Shown piece by piece: positions 8,139-17,179 of a stretch of 64,000 bases of DNA. Made by a program: the position numbers and the translations under genes. Origin of the DNA: Caldilineaceae bacterium (GTDB taxonomy: Bacteria > Chloroflexota > Anaerolineae > Caldilineales > Caldilineaceae); the NCBI GenBank assembly GCA_019637645.1, contig JAHBVH010000035.1, positions 1 to 64,000 on the forward strand, read 5' to 3'. Each line of letters opens with the position of its first letter. Positions within the stretch are counted from its first letter, which is position 1. Under the pieces are notes generated by a model. That model did no database searches. It saw nothing but the letters and a program-made list of their open reading frames with translations, and was not told the origin of the DNA.

Positions 8139-9494
8139 TTACTTTCCATTGGCCTCGTTGATCAGCGTCGCGGTTTCTGCCACCGCTTGGGTTGGATCTT
8201 CGGATCCATCTAGCACCCGCAACAGGAGATCCCCACCGTAGCCCCATGCTTCGGTCATCTCGGGGATCATGGGCAAGGCTTGGGCGGTGGCCGCCTGTTG
8301 CAAAAAGCCCTGTAAAAGCGGATCGCTCAGTTGTACACCGCGATTGGCCGGCAGCCGCTGGGCACGCGTGGCTAAGGTGGTGCCGCTTTCGACATCGGTC
8401 AAGCTTTGGGCGACGACCAGGGCCAACTGCTGCTGTTCGGCTGCGATGCGCGGATTGATAAAGAGCCCATCGGCACTTAACCAAGGTTGTGCCGCCGCAA
8501 TCTGGCCCGCGGGCAAAGGGGCCACCGCTAGATCCTCACCCAATGCCCCTTGCAAGTCGGCAATGCTCCAGGGGCCATCGACCAAGAAGGCAAATTCCCC
8601 CTTTTTGAAGCGATCCAGCAACATGCCATAGTCACTGTCCACAAAGGAGCCATTGACGTTGTTGAGTAGCGCCAGCCAAGTCAGATAATCGGCGGCCCCC
8701 GTTCCCTGATCAAGGATGACCCGCCCATTCTCATCAAACCATTGGGCCCCAAAGGCTGGAAAGCCCCAATAGAGATGATAGAGCGAGGCATAGAGACCAA
8801 TGCCCTGCGCCGGGTTGGCCTCGGCCAAGGCCAGCAGATCCGTGGTCGTGGCGGGGAGTTGTTCGGGCGCAATCAAGGAGCGGTTATAGAAGAGGCTGAT
8901 CAGTTCAAAGTTCGTGGGTAGCCCATAAAGCTGGTCCTCCCAGCGGAGACTGTCGAGCGTGGCCGGCCAGTAGCTTTCGAGCACCGCCGCGGGTAGTAAC
9001 GCATCTAACGGTTGCACAACGCCTGCTGCCACCATGTCGCCCAACCACCAGTTGGAGGTCAACACCAGATCCGGCCCCCCGCCTCCTTGAACCGCTTCCG
9101 CATAGCTTTGGGGTAGATCATTATAGGTGACAAACAAAGTATCGACCTGGAGCGCGGGGTAGCGGCTTTGTAGTGCTAGCAACATGGTTGCCAACGCATC
9201 GGCGTCAGCGCCAGTCCAGCTGTGCCAGAGGACGAGCCTGCCCTCGACCGTGAGGGGCAAGGCCGGTGTGGGAGCAACGGTCGGCGTACTGCTCACCGAC
9301 TGCGCTGGTGGTTGGCCCGTTTGTTGGGTTGCTGCCGCGTCTGTGCTAGTACCGGTGGCAGAAGCTGGCGTGACCGGTGCTAAAGTAGGGGTGGGCACCG
9401 GTGCTTGGTTACAAGCTGTGACCAACAAGAGGAGCCAAGCGGTCAACAACACCAGAAAGCGCCGCGCTTGTGTGCAATGCTGCTGAATGCGCAT
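8139..9494 (-). CDS. extracellular sugar-binding lipoprotein of an ABC importer (family 1)
   Basis: A 451-residue solute-binding lipoprotein. The N-terminus has a charged start, a hydrophobic run and a lipobox ending LLLVTAC with Cys near residue 28. A Pro/Thr/Ala-rich spacer of about 60 residues follows. The mature domain has MalE/UgpB-type features: LVLWHSWTGADAD, PDLVLTSNWWLGDMV, LYGLPTNFELISLFYNRSL, and FAFLVDGPWSIADL. It would capture a sugar outside the membrane. ATG 9494 is favoured because AAGGA lies eight bases upstream. A second ATG at 9500 overlaps the aroQ stop codon. No permease or ATPase gene is adjacent, so it may be an orphan binding protein using another transporter. Confidence 0.9.
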   Translation of the reverse strand: MRIQQHCTQARRFLVLLTAWLLLLVTACNQAPVPTPTLAPVTPASATGTSTDAAATQQTGQPPAQSVSSTPTVAPTPALPLTVEGRLVLWHSWTGADADALATMLLALQSRYPALQVDTLFVTYNDLPQSYAEAVQGGGGPDLVLTSNWWLGDMVAAGVVQPLDALLPAAVLESYWPATLDSLRWEDQLYGLPTNFELISLFYNRSLIAPEQLPATTTDLLALAEANPAQGIGLYASLYHLYWGFPAFGAQWFDENGRVILDQGTGAADYLTWLALLNNVNGSFVDSDYGMLLDRFKKGEFAFLVDGPWSIADLQGALGEDLAVAPLPAGQIAAAQPWLSADGLFINPRIAAEQQQLALVVAQSLTDVESGTTLATRAQRLPANRGVQLSDPLLQGFLQQAATAQALPMIPEMTEAWGYGGDLLLRVLDGSEDPTQAVAETATLINEANGK

Positions 9495-9499
9495 AACCA

Positions 9500-9940
9500 T
9501 TATCCTTTTTGATCGGCCAAATAATCGAGTAGCGCTTGCAGCCCGTGGAGATAGCTGCGCCACCCAAAGCCACAGATCTGGCCCACACAGACGGAGGCCA
9601 GTACGGAGGTATGCCGGAAGGCTTCGCGGGCATGGATGTTGCTGAGATGAACCTCGACTGTTGGCAATTTCACGCCGGAAATCGCGTCGCGTAACGCATA
9701 GGAGTAATGCGTATACGCACCGGGGTTAATGAGAACCCCATCGGCCCAGTCGCGGGCTTCGTGAATAAAGTCGATCAGGACACCTTCATGATTGCTCTGG
9801 AGAAAACGTAGCTCATGAGTGGTGGCCCGTTCGCGCAACGTTTCTTCGATCTTGGCGAGCGTCATCGCCCCATAGATATGGGTCTCCCGTGTGCCAAGGA
9901 GATTGAGATTGGGGCCGTGCAGAACAGCAATGGCAGACAT
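9500..9940 (-). CDS. aroQ: 3-dehydroquinate dehydratase, type II
   Basis: This enzyme dehydrates 3-dehydroquinate to 3-dehydroshikimate, the third step of the shikimate pathway. The 146-residue length is typical. Visible motifs are [12 protein letters not shown] at the N-terminus with the lid Arg, YGAMTL with the catalytic Tyr, [15 protein letters not shown], and [16 protein letters not shown] with the substrate-binding Asn. [14 protein letters not shown] supplies the catalytic His region. The start at 9940 has GGAG eight bases upstream. It is followed immediately by the sugar-binding lipoprotein gene, with the stop and a possible start sharing TAATG. The other shikimate genes lie about 270 bp upstream across a dispersed repeat. 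Confidence 0.95.
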   Translation of the reverse strand: MSAIAVLHGPNLNLLGTRETHIYGAMTLAKIEETLRERATTHELRFLQSNHEGVLIDFIHEARDWADGVLINPGAYTHYSYALRDAISGVKLPTVEVHLSNIHAREAFRHTSVLASVCVGQICGFGWRSYLHGLQALLDYLADQKG

Positions 9941-9976
9941 AGCATCACTCCAAAGGTTGGTTAGCTTATACAAATA

Positions 9977-10056
9977 GGAGTTACGCAGTTAGCTGGGTTA
10001 CTAGAGACCTGACAGGTTTGTCAAACCTGTCAGGTCTGGCCCAAGTGCGTAACTTC
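9977..10056. repeat. MITE-like element, copy 1 (80 bp)
   Basis: Terminal inverted repeats GGAGTTACGCA and TGCGTAACTTC, flanked on both sides by TA. Between them sits an inner hairpin (AGACCTGACAGGTTTG then TCAAACCTGTCAGGTCT). The element lies between aroQ and the aroK-aroB fusion and encodes no protein. Four more copies are annotated at 33476, 40408, 51541 and 54007. Confidence 0.85.
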
Positions 10057-10208
10057 TAACAAAGTAAGGCGCTAGCCGAGTAACAGACCGATTCGCATAA
10101 TAACGAGCGCAGCCCGCTTATCAAGGGTAAGATTAAATTCGGTAAAAGGCGCGCCAGCGGTCAGCTTTCGTCCCTTGCATGCGCGAGGTTTCTACTATCA
10201 GCCTTTGG

Positions 10209-11816
10209 CTAGCGCAGAACCTGCTGCAGGGCCTCCATAACATAATTCATCCCAGGATTGTCAATGACCACGACATCACCCAGACCTTGCGGGATGACAA
10301 AACGTAGTGTCTTCCCGGCCCGTTTTTTGTCATGGCCCATGGCCGCTAGCACTTCTTCGGGATCATAGCCCGTTAGTTGCACGGGGAGGCCCACCCGCTC
10401 TAGCACAGCGCGCACGCGGGTGACCAGCGTAGCGTCGCAACGGCCAATCGCCGCGGCCATATGGGTGGCGGCGACCATGCCCACGGCCACCCCTTCGCCA
10501 TGCCGAATGCTAAAGTGACTGACCTGTTCCATGGCATGACCAAAGGTGTGGCCGAGATTTAAGACGGCGCGGCGGCCCTGTTCAAAGGGGTCTTCTTCCA
10601 CCACGTTGATCTTCACCCGCACGGCTTCGGTGACGAGGTGCTTTAAGCTGGTGGGTCCTTCCCCCTCAAATTGGACAAAGAGATCGGGCGCGCCAATGAT
10701 GCCATGTTTGATCACCTCGGCTAGGCCCGAGCGAAATTCAGCCGCTGGCAAGGATTGGAGCACATCCACATCGATCAGGACGACGTGCGGTTGCTTAAAG
10801 GCCCCCACCAAATTTTTCCCCTGCGGCAGATCGACACCGGTTTTGCCCCCCACCGAAGCATCGACCATAGAAAGCAAAGTGGTGGGAATTTGGATAAATG
10901 GCGCGCCGCGCAAATAGGTCGCCGCGGCAAAGCCAGTCATATCCCCAACAACGCCACCGCCAAGGGCAATGATGGGGCTATTCCGGTCCAAGCCAGCGGC
11001 CAGGAATTGATCATACAGGTCGGCAATGGTGGCCAGGGTCTTGTGCTGTTCCCCTTCGGGAACTAGGCAAAGGGTGGGTTGAAAACCGGCGTTGCGTAAG
11101 CTGCTTAGCAACTGCTCGCCATGTTGCGGCGCGATCATGGCATTGGTTACCACCGCGGCGGGGCCGGGGCGCAGCCCGCGGTTGCTGAGTAAGCGACCAG
11201 CCTCGGCGATAATCCCTTCACCGATACAAATATGATAACTTTCGGTGGGACCCTGCACCTTGAGCCGCGTCATTCCCGCCACTTCGGCATCGCCCGCGAG
11301 CGTCTCGATGACCTGCTCGACCAGCGCTTCTGGGGTGTAGCCGGTAGTGTCGATCTGGTGGGGGATGGCACCATAGGCGGCGCGGCGGCTGTTTAGCAAT
11401 GCTTGGATGCGCTGGCGCTGCTCTGCTTCGGGTACATTGAGGAGCGGCCTTTCACCGGTGGCGGCCACGCGCCGCAAAATTTCATCCACGTTGGCCGTGA
11501 GACAAAGGAGAATGCCTGTCGCGGCCAGGGCGGCGCGATTCTCGGTGTTAACCAACGCCCCGCCGCCCGTGCTGATCACCAAGCCGCTTTGTTCGGCCAA
11601 TTGGGCGCAGAGTTGGGCCTCGGCGGTACGGAAGACCCCTTCGCCCTCTTGGGCAAAGACTTCGCGAATGGGCTTGCCAAAATGGGCTTGGAGTTGCTCA
11701 TCCATATCAATAAAAGAACGGCCAAGCCGGGTTGCCAAGTGCCGACCGATGGTCGATTTGCCTGTGCCCATAAAGCCAGTGAGGATGATATTGCGCGCAT
11801 CTGTCTGAGTTGTCAT
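10209..11816 (-). CDS. aroKB: bifunctional shikimate kinase / 3-dehydroquinate synthase
   Basis: A 535-residue fusion of two shikimate-pathway enzymes. Residues 1-170 are shikimate kinase (AroK) with P-loop GFMGTGKST, shikimate-binding DMDEQL, FRTAEAQ and STGGGA. Residues ~180-535 are 3-dehydroquinate synthase (AroB) with PEGEQHKTL, the NAD-binding GGGVVGDMTGFAA, DASVGGKTGVDLPQGKN, the metal ligands in LAEVIKHG, and LGHTFGHAMEQ. The DHQ synthase makes 3-dehydroquinate from DAHP; the kinase phosphorylates shikimate. The two reactions are not consecutive, so the fusion favours co-regulation rather than channelling. ATG 11816 is preferred over an upstream TTG at 11867. The neighbours aroC and aroQ support the pathway. 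Confidence 0.96.
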   Translation of the reverse strand: MTTQTDARNIILTGFMGTGKSTIGRHLATRLGRSFIDMDEQLQAHFGKPIREVFAQEGEGVFRTAEAQLCAQLAEQSGLVISTGGGALVNTENRAALAATGILLCLTANVDEILRRVAATGERPLLNVPEAEQRQRIQALLNSRRAAYGAIPHQIDTTGYTPEALVEQVIETLAGDAEVAGMTRLKVQGPTESYHICIGEGIIAEAGRLLSNRGLRPGPAAVVTNAMIAPQHGEQLLSSLRNAGFQPTLCLVPEGEQHKTLATIADLYDQFLAAGLDRNSPIIALGGGVVGDMTGFAAATYLRGAPFIQIPTTLLSMVDASVGGKTGVDLPQGKNLVGAFKQPHVVLIDVDVLQSLPAAEFRSGLAEVIKHGIIGAPDLFVQFEGEGPTSLKHLVTEAVRVKINVVEEDPFEQGRRAVLNLGHTFGHAMEQVSHFSIRHGEGVAVGMVAATHMAAAIGRCDATLVTRVRAVLERVGLPVQLTGYDPEEVLAAMGHDKKRAGKTLRFVIPQGLGDVVVIDNPGMNYVMEALQQVLR

Positions 11817-11885
11817 AATCGCTTCAATCGTCTGGGTTGCGTTGGTTGTCTTGCCAGGGAGTGACAAGCGCCAGGTTACTTTAGG

Positions 11886-12419
11886 TTATGTGCGAACAAT
11901 CTGGTCACGCAGCAAGGCAACCAATTGCGCAATGGGCTGTGCTGTATCAACTTGTATATGATGTTCGGGACGCAGGGGATAGCGCCAACAATCTTGATAG
12001 TGGGCTAGTTGGGTTTGCATCGCCTGCCACCCGCGAATTTTATGGGTCGATTCCTGAGCCGGGCGTGCTTCCAACCGCGCCCGCCATTGCATTTCGTCTA
12101 GCCTCGTTTCGATGACCAAGAGGCGCGCCGCATAGAGTTCGGCCAACCGACAAAGGGTGGTATAGCCAACCGGATAGGCGAGCGGTGAATCTACGATCAC
12201 ACTCACCCCCAACGCCAATTGCCGCTCGACTACTTGCCAGAGAATCGCATAGGCCAGCTGATTGCTATCCGGCAAGGCCAGGGTATGATCTTTAATATCA
12301 TCCTTGTCCAGAAGCGGCCAACCCAATGTGCGCGCTAGGGCCTGGGCCAAGGTACTTTTCCCCGTGGCTGGATGCCCCTTCATGGCAAGTAAGGACAGAG
12401 GCGCTGGGGTGTTTGTCAT
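11886..12419 (-). CDS. small P-loop kinase (AAA-type/zeta-like)
   Basis: A 177-residue P-loop protein with Walker A GHPATGKST near residues 15-23 and KDDIKDHTLA shortly after. The order resembles nucleotide/metabolite kinases such as the AAA_33 and zeta/shikimate-kinase-like groups. A DSPLAYP segment near residue 75 may hold the Walker B Asp. The start at 12419 lies four bases after the aroC stop codon and the gene ends about 70 bp before aroKB, so it is inside the shikimate operon. The substrate is unknown; since aroKB already contains a shikimate kinase, a second shikimate kinase is unlikely. Confidence 0.8.
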   Translation of the reverse strand: MTNTPAPLSLLAMKGHPATGKSTLAQALARTLGWPLLDKDDIKDHTLALPDSNQLAYAILWQVVERQLALGVSVIVDSPLAYPVGYTTLCRLAELYAARLLVIETRLDEMQWRARLEARPAQESTHKIRGWQAMQTQLAHYQDCWRYPLRPEHHIQVDTAQPIAQLVALLRDQIVRT

Positions 12420-12423
12420 CTGC

Positions 12424-13683
12424 CTACTCTTGGTCAAAAAGGCGGAACTGCCGTTCATCAATCCGTCCGGCTTGGTGCATCAAGACGGCGTTCATCAACT
12501 CGATGGCTAGGCGTGATTCGAGGGTTACCCCTGCCCGTACCCCAACACAAGGATCGTGGCGACCTTTGGCGAGCAAAAACTCAATTTCCTCCCTATTTTT
12601 GCGCACCGACTGTTGCGGTAGCACAATGGTGGAGGTGGGCTTGAAGCCAATGCGACAGACCAAAGGCATGCCAGTTGTGATCCCACCCAGCAGGCCGCCA
12701 TGGCTGTTGCGTTGATAACCTGTCGCCCGGATGGGGTCATTGTTCTCGCTGCCCCGGCGGCTGATGACGGCGCGGCCCGCGCCGATCTCGCAGGATTGGA
12801 CGGCATGGAGCCCTCCCAACGCGCCCATCAGCCGGACTTTCAAGCTTTGGTAGAGCGGTTCGCCCACGAGTGCTGGCACATTGATGGCTACCACTTCGAC
12901 CAGCGCGCCCAGCGAGTCGCCAGCAATGCGCGTTTGCTTGATCAAATCCCCCGCTTCTTCGGCAAAGGCTGGGTCCAGCGAATGAATCTCGGCGTCAGCC
13001 ATGATCTGCTCGACTTCGGCAATGGCTTGGGCAGATACATGGGCGCTCTGTTGCGCTTCGATCAGCGTTTCAAAATGGGCTGCCAGACTTTTCTTTGCTT
13101 GGAGGGGGCCGACTTGGCAGATGGAAGAGAGGATCACCGTGCCAAAGTGCTCGGCGAGAAAGAGCCGGGCAATCGACCCGCCAATGACATCGGTGATGGT
13201 CGAGCGGTAGCTGGAACGGCCACCGCCCCGCACATCCACAAAGCCCTGGGATTTATGATATTTGACCAAATCCGTATGCCCAGGCCGCACTTCGCCGGTC
13301 AAGCCAGAAAATTGCTGATAATCGCCCGATTTCTGCGAAGTCGATAAGACGATGGCGGCAATGGGCTCACCGGTGGTAAAGCCCTGTTCATAACTCTGCG
13401 TGACAGAAGCTACTCCATCGACTTCGCTCTGGAGGACCGGACCCGCCAAGAGCTGGTCTTGGTCTTCACTATAGAGGCCAGAAAGCAGGAGTACTTTATC
13501 TTTCTCATTGCGTGGCGTGCCATGCTTATTGCTGCCAGGGCGACGGCGATCGAGATAGGCTTGGAGCGCGGCGCGTGTGACGTGCAGACCGGGTGGGCAG
13601 CCAAAGACAATAGTTGTGATGCCCGGCCCATGTGATTCACCGGCTCCAGCTACAGCAAAAAGGGGTCCACCCAAGATTTCCAT
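12424..13683 (-). CDS. aroC: chorismate synthase
   Basis: This enzyme converts 5-enolpyruvylshikimate 3-phosphate to chorismate using reduced FMN, the last step of the common aromatic pathway. The diagnostic segments are GESHGPGITTIVFGCPPG near the N-terminus, RRRPGSNKHGTPRNEKD, RPGHTDLVKYHKSQGFVDVR, RGGGRSSYRST, and the late NSHGGLLGGITTGMP. At 419 residues it is longer than the common ~360-390, with an extended middle (residues ~170-260). Two downstream genes, the P-loop kinase and aroKB, run in the same direction with tiny gaps. No EPSP synthase (aroA) is present in the window. Confidence 0.96.
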   Translation of the reverse strand: MEILGGPLFAVAGAGESHGPGITTIVFGCPPGLHVTRAALQAYLDRRRPGSNKHGTPRNEKDKVLLLSGLYSEDQDQLLAGPVLQSEVDGVASVTQSYEQGFTTGEPIAAIVLSTSQKSGDYQQFSGLTGEVRPGHTDLVKYHKSQGFVDVRGGGRSSYRSTITDVIGGSIARLFLAEHFGTVILSSICQVGPLQAKKSLAAHFETLIEAQQSAHVSAQAIAEVEQIMADAEIHSLDPAFAEEAGDLIKQTRIAGDSLGALVEVVAINVPALVGEPLYQSLKVRLMGALGGLHAVQSCEIGAGRAVISRRGSENNDPIRATGYQRNSHGGLLGGITTGMPLVCRIGFKPTSTIVLPQQSVRKNREEIEFLLAKGRHDPCVGVRAGVTLESRLAIELMNAVLMHQAGRIDERQFRLFDQE

Positions 13684-14058
13684 TGCAGTTTACTCGTCTT
13701 CCCTAATCCTCGATATCAGTCGGCGATAGCGATCGAGGATACCTGTCGTCGGCACATAAGATGTGTGTAGTCGTCCGCGCTGCCCAGGTTACCAAAGCTG
13801 ACAGCGCCTTGCATACCGCTAGTATATACGAGAGTAAGACAGATAGGGAAACAGGCAGTGATTTGGATAGGACTTACCGTCTATCCTGACTTATTCAACA
13901 TTGCTATTTGCTAACAAAGATCGTAAACTTACCCTTGTTTCTAAGAATAAGCGGACTTGCGCAAGCAGTGTCTCTTCCCAGACCTAGTGAGTTTTCAAAA
14001 CCGGCCAGGTTTAGAAGTCTGTAGCGCGTAAACAATTGATGATCCGAAAGGGGAGAAT
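13684..14058. other. 375-bp divergent intergenic region
   Basis: This gap separates aroC (leftward) from the PhoD-like gene (rightward) and must hold both promoters. A TATACT-like sequence near 13820 on the minus strand could be the aroC -10 element, but no matching -35 was found. AAAGGGGAGAAT just before 14059 is the ribosome site of the rightward gene. No gene is visible. Confidence 0.5.
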
Positions 14059-15915
14059 ATGCATTCTCAACAACCAGAAGCAGTAGGGCAGACGGTATCC
14101 GACCCAACGGCGTTGCGCCAGCGGTGGGGTAAAGTGCTCTTCTTTACACTGATTTTTACGACCGTCTTTGTGCTGTTCTTTTCCGATTCAGCAACTCTCC
14201 GTGCGCGCAATGTTTTGCAAGGCCCTCCTACCTTACCACCGGTTGATGTCCTGCCTAATGAGGTCGCCGCAGGTGATATTAGCCAGACAAGCGCGGTGCT
14301 TTGGGCCCGTAGCCTTTTGCCATCTGTTGTCACTTTCACGTATGGCGTTGACCTCACTTCCACGACCATTCTAACCAAGTTGGTGACAAATCCGATTGTC
14401 CCGGTAACCGTAACATTAACTGGCTTGCTCTCCGATACCCAGTATATCTATCGCGTTTCCAGCCCTTCGACCTTGGGCATCACCGGTACCTTCCGCACTG
14501 CGGCTGGCGTAACGGCGCAAACGGGGCTACGGTTTGGCGCGAGTGGCGATTGGCGGGGCGACTTGCTGCCATACCCAGCCGTGCGTAATGCCGCGGTGCG
14601 CGATCTCGATTTTTTTGTCGCGTTGGGTAATACGATCTATGCTGACTATCCCTCACCGTCTGTGCCGCTGACCCAAGCGACGACCTTGGATGAATTGCGC
14701 CGCAAACATGACGAAGTCTATACTGAAAAGATGTCGCTCAATACGCTCGGGGAGTTGCGGCGGAGTACGGCGCTTTTTGCGACGATTGGCGCGCATGAAG
14801 TCACCGCGGGCTTTGCCGGTGGTGCGAGCGCCATTGCCGATCCGCGCTTCCCCGAAACCAGTGGTTTGATCAATGATACGGCCCTCTTTGCCAACGGCCT
14901 CCAGGCTTTCCATGAGTATAACCCGCTGCAGGCTCAGTTCTATGGGGCCGTGGGGGGCGATGGCCGCATGGATCAGGAGCAAAAGCTCTATCGTTACCGA
15001 ACCTTTGGGAAAGATGCGGCCCTCTTTGTGTTAGATACGCGCTCTTTCCGTGATGCCCCCATCCCACCGCTGGCTACCAACCAATATACCAATCCCATTG
15101 CCGTGGGCTTGTTTACCCTTCAATTGGCGACCCCAGGCCGCACCTTGCTGGGTACCCAGCAACTTCTGGATCTCAAAGCCGATCTACTGGATGCCCAAAC
15201 CAAGGGCGTTACCTGGAAATTTGTTGCGCTCCCCGAGCCCATCCAAAATATGGGTCCTCTGGGCGCCCAAGATCGCTTTGAAGGGTACGCCGCGGAACGG
15301 GCGGATCTGCTGAAATACATTACCGACAATGAGATTGAGAATGTGGTCTTTGTCTCGGCTGATGCTCACGGCACCATCGTGAACAATCTTACCTATTTTG
15401 ACACGGCACAACAAACGACCAACGCGTTTGAGGTGACCACAGGCGCGGTGGCCTTTGACGCACCTTTTGGCCCAACCATGGTCGCCTTGGCTAGCCAAGT
15501 GGGGCTGATCACCACCACGACCCAAATGCTCTATGCCTCGCTGCCGATTACCGAGGATATGGATAGTCTGGTCAACGACAAAGATGATCTCGTCAAGGCT
15601 TTATCCAACCAAGTGCTGAATCTGTTGAGCTATGACCCCATCGGGCTAGAGGGTTCGCCGATCCAGGCAACCTTGCTCCAAGGCGATTATATGGCGGTTC
15701 ACACCTTTGGCTGGACGGAATTTGACATTGATCCGATCACCCAAGTGTTGCTGGTGACAACCTATGGCGTTTCTAGCTATACCGCAGCGGATCTTGCTGG
15801 TGATCCAAGCGCCATTACGGCGCTGACCCCGCGCATTGTCAGCCAGTTCCAGGTCGTGCCGACGGGTGTCGAGAACGCCGCGGGTAGCCTCTATTTACCC
15901 TTGATTGTGCGCTAA
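14059..15915 (+). CDS. exported PhoD-like metallophosphatase-related protein
   Basis: A 618-residue protein with one N-terminal membrane segment (VLFFTLIFTTVFVLFF, residues ~27-42). A fibronectin-like N-terminal domain (PNEVAAGDISQTSAVLWAR, residues ~68-150) matches the PhoD_N layout. A calcineurin-like domain follows. The metal sites are altered: the usual GDxIYAD is GNTIYADY, the usual DDHE is GAHE, and the usual GDVH is SADAH. It is therefore a PhoD relative whose activity is doubtful. The C-terminus ends SLYLPLIVR, a tail common in exported proteins of Chloroflexota. ATG 14059 has a good AGGGGAG site. Confidence 0.8.
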   Translation: MHSQQPEAVGQTVSDPTALRQRWGKVLFFTLIFTTVFVLFFSDSATLRARNVLQGPPTLPPVDVLPNEVAAGDISQTSAVLWARSLLPSVVTFTYGVDLTSTTILTKLVTNPIVPVTVTLTGLLSDTQYIYRVSSPSTLGITGTFRTAAGVTAQTGLRFGASGDWRGDLLPYPAVRNAAVRDLDFFVALGNTIYADYPSPSVPLTQATTLDELRRKHDEVYTEKMSLNTLGELRRSTALFATIGAHEVTAGFAGGASAIADPRFPETSGLINDTALFANGLQAFHEYNPLQAQFYGAVGGDGRMDQEQKLYRYRTFGKDAALFVLDTRSFRDAPIPPLATNQYTNPIAVGLFTLQLATPGRTLLGTQQLLDLKADLLDAQTKGVTWKFVALPEPIQNMGPLGAQDRFEGYAAERADLLKYITDNEIENVVFVSADAHGTIVNNLTYFDTAQQTTNAFEVTTGAVAFDAPFGPTMVALASQVGLITTTTQMLYASLPITEDMDSLVNDKDDLVKALSNQVLNLLSYDPIGLEGSPIQATLLQGDYMAVHTFGWTEFDIDPITQVLLVTTYGVSSYTAADLAGDPSAITALTPRIVSQFQVVPTGVENAAGSLYLPLIVR

Positions 15916-15937
15916 ACAAGTTTACGCTACCCATGAA

Positions 15938-15970
15938 AGAGTTGACAGGGTTGCCAACCCTGTCAACTCT
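15938..15970. repeat. perfect 33-bp palindrome downstream of the PhoD-like gene
   Basis: Arms of 15 bp (AGAGTTGACAGGGTT and its exact inverse) around a GCC loop, 22 bp after the stop codon. There is no following T-run, so it is a hairpin of the repeat class shared with 34944 and 33564 rather than a classical terminator. Confidence 0.75.
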
Positions 15971-16098
15971 GGGCGTGCTGACAGCCTATGCTGACAGCTT
16001 AGAGAAAATGTTACTGTGCTTTTTATCCTCGCTGTGCTATACTGCGCTTGACTGCTGACAGCAACCATCCTGTAAGATCGGAAAAGGCTAAGCAGACC

Positions 16099-16875
16099 AT
16101 GTCATTCGTCATTCGTCTCCTGTTGGTAGGCACCGGTATTGCCCTGCTTGGGTTGGGTGCTGGTTTCTTTTTCGCCCAACCTTGGGCCATCCAAGCTTGG
16201 CCTTGGCAAGATCGTTCTCTCTCCTATGCTTTTATTGCCTCAATGCAGGCGGCGATTGCCGCTGCTGTCTTGTGGATTGCCATCACCGGCGAGCTAGGTG
16301 TTATCGCCGCCGGTGCGCTCAATTTGTTGGTGATGATGAGTGGCCTCGCGATCTATCTGGGCAGCCAACTGGTTACCACTGGCGAATTGACCTTTCTTTG
16401 GTACACCGTGGCGTGTGGGCTTTTTGCCCTCTTCAATCTATTTCTCTTTTTCTGGGCACGGCGTCTACCCATTCGTGATCCGCGGCCACTACCGGGGGTG
16501 GTGCGGGCTTCCTATGTGCTCTTCATCCTCGCGTTAGCCGCGGTCGGGACGGCCTTGGTGCTACAGGTGCCGGATGTGCTGCCATGGGTGGTCGAAGGAC
16601 CGACTTCGGTTGTCTTGGGGTGGATGTTTTTGGGTGATGCCTTTTACTTTTTATATGCAATTTTGCAACCCCGTTGGTATGGTGCTGCTGCCCAACTTTG
16701 GAGCTTCTTGGCGTATGATCTAGTCTTGATTGGGCCCTTTCTGCAGCGCCTGCCCACCATTCCCGATCAATACCGTGATAATCTTGTCGTTTATGTTTTG
16801 ATTCTACTCTATAGTGGTGGGCTCGCTCTCTACTATCTTCTGCTTCACCGCTCTACCCGTATCTTGGGTGCCTAG
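16099..16875 (+). CDS. multi-pass membrane protein of unknown function
   Basis: A 258-residue hydrophobic protein with about seven to eight predicted membrane segments. The first is RLLLVGTGIALLGLGAGFFF; others include AFIASMQAAIAAAVLWIAI, ALNLLVMMSGLAIYL, FLWYTVACGLFALFNLFLFF and VVYVLILLYSGGLALYYLLL. No catalytic or transport signature is recognised. ATG 16099 is favoured over the in-frame TTG at 16048 because AAAAGG precedes it and no ribosome site precedes the TTG. It stands alone between the PhoD-like gene and the sugar importer and may be its own unit. Confidence 0.75.
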   Translation: MSFVIRLLLVGTGIALLGLGAGFFFAQPWAIQAWPWQDRSLSYAFIASMQAAIAAAVLWIAITGELGVIAAGALNLLVMMSGLAIYLGSQLVTTGELTFLWYTVACGLFALFNLFLFFWARRLPIRDPRPLPGVVRASYVLFILALAAVGTALVLQVPDVLPWVVEGPTSVVLGWMFLGDAFYFLYAILQPRWYGAAAQLWSFLAYDLVLIGPFLQRLPTIPDQYRDNLVVYVLILLYSGGLALYYLLLHRSTRILGA

Positions 16876-16903
16876 CTTTGGTCGGCGTGGCCTTTACGCA
16901 GCG

Positions 16904-16918
16904 TTAACCAATGGTTAA
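16904..16918. promoter_or_regulatory. candidate operator palindrome
   Basis: TTAACCA-A-TGGTTAA is a perfect 15-bp palindrome located 100 bp upstream of the importer promoter. The size and symmetry fit a dimeric repressor or activator site. No regulator gene is adjacent. Confidence 0.4.
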
Positions 16919-17003
16919 TCTGGACCGAGTATGCTCAAAGTAGTGACAGGGGATGCAACCAAGTAAATGGAAGCTGTTATACACACCTAACCGCCTTGCT
17001 TGG

Positions 17004-17032
17004 TTGACGCACCTCTGATGGTTGGTTATACT
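17004..17032 (+). promoter_or_regulatory. sigma70-type promoter of the sugar importer operon
   Basis: TTGACG at 17004-17009 and TATACT at 17027-17032 are spaced by exactly 17 bp, one of the best promoter matches in the window. Transcription would begin near 17039, leaving a leader of about 140 bases before the permease start. Confidence 0.6.
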
Positions 17033-17179
17033 ATTACTGGGTTTGGATACTGCTAATTCTGTTGATCTTTCCACACAAGCAGTCCATCAAGACCCGGTGT
17101 GGGTTGCGGTTCATGGCGGAGTGTCATGAATCGTTGTCACTGATGTTGATTGATACCTACAAAGATGGGGCTTGCATTC

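Noticed and set aside
9975..10058. Rho-independent terminator at the MITE-like copies
   Set aside because: The same sequence with defined ends and TA flanks recurs at four other places and lacks T-runs, so it is a dispersed element.
14059..15915. Active alkaline phosphatase D
   Set aside because: Three metal-ligand motifs are altered, so only relatedness to PhoD is claimed.
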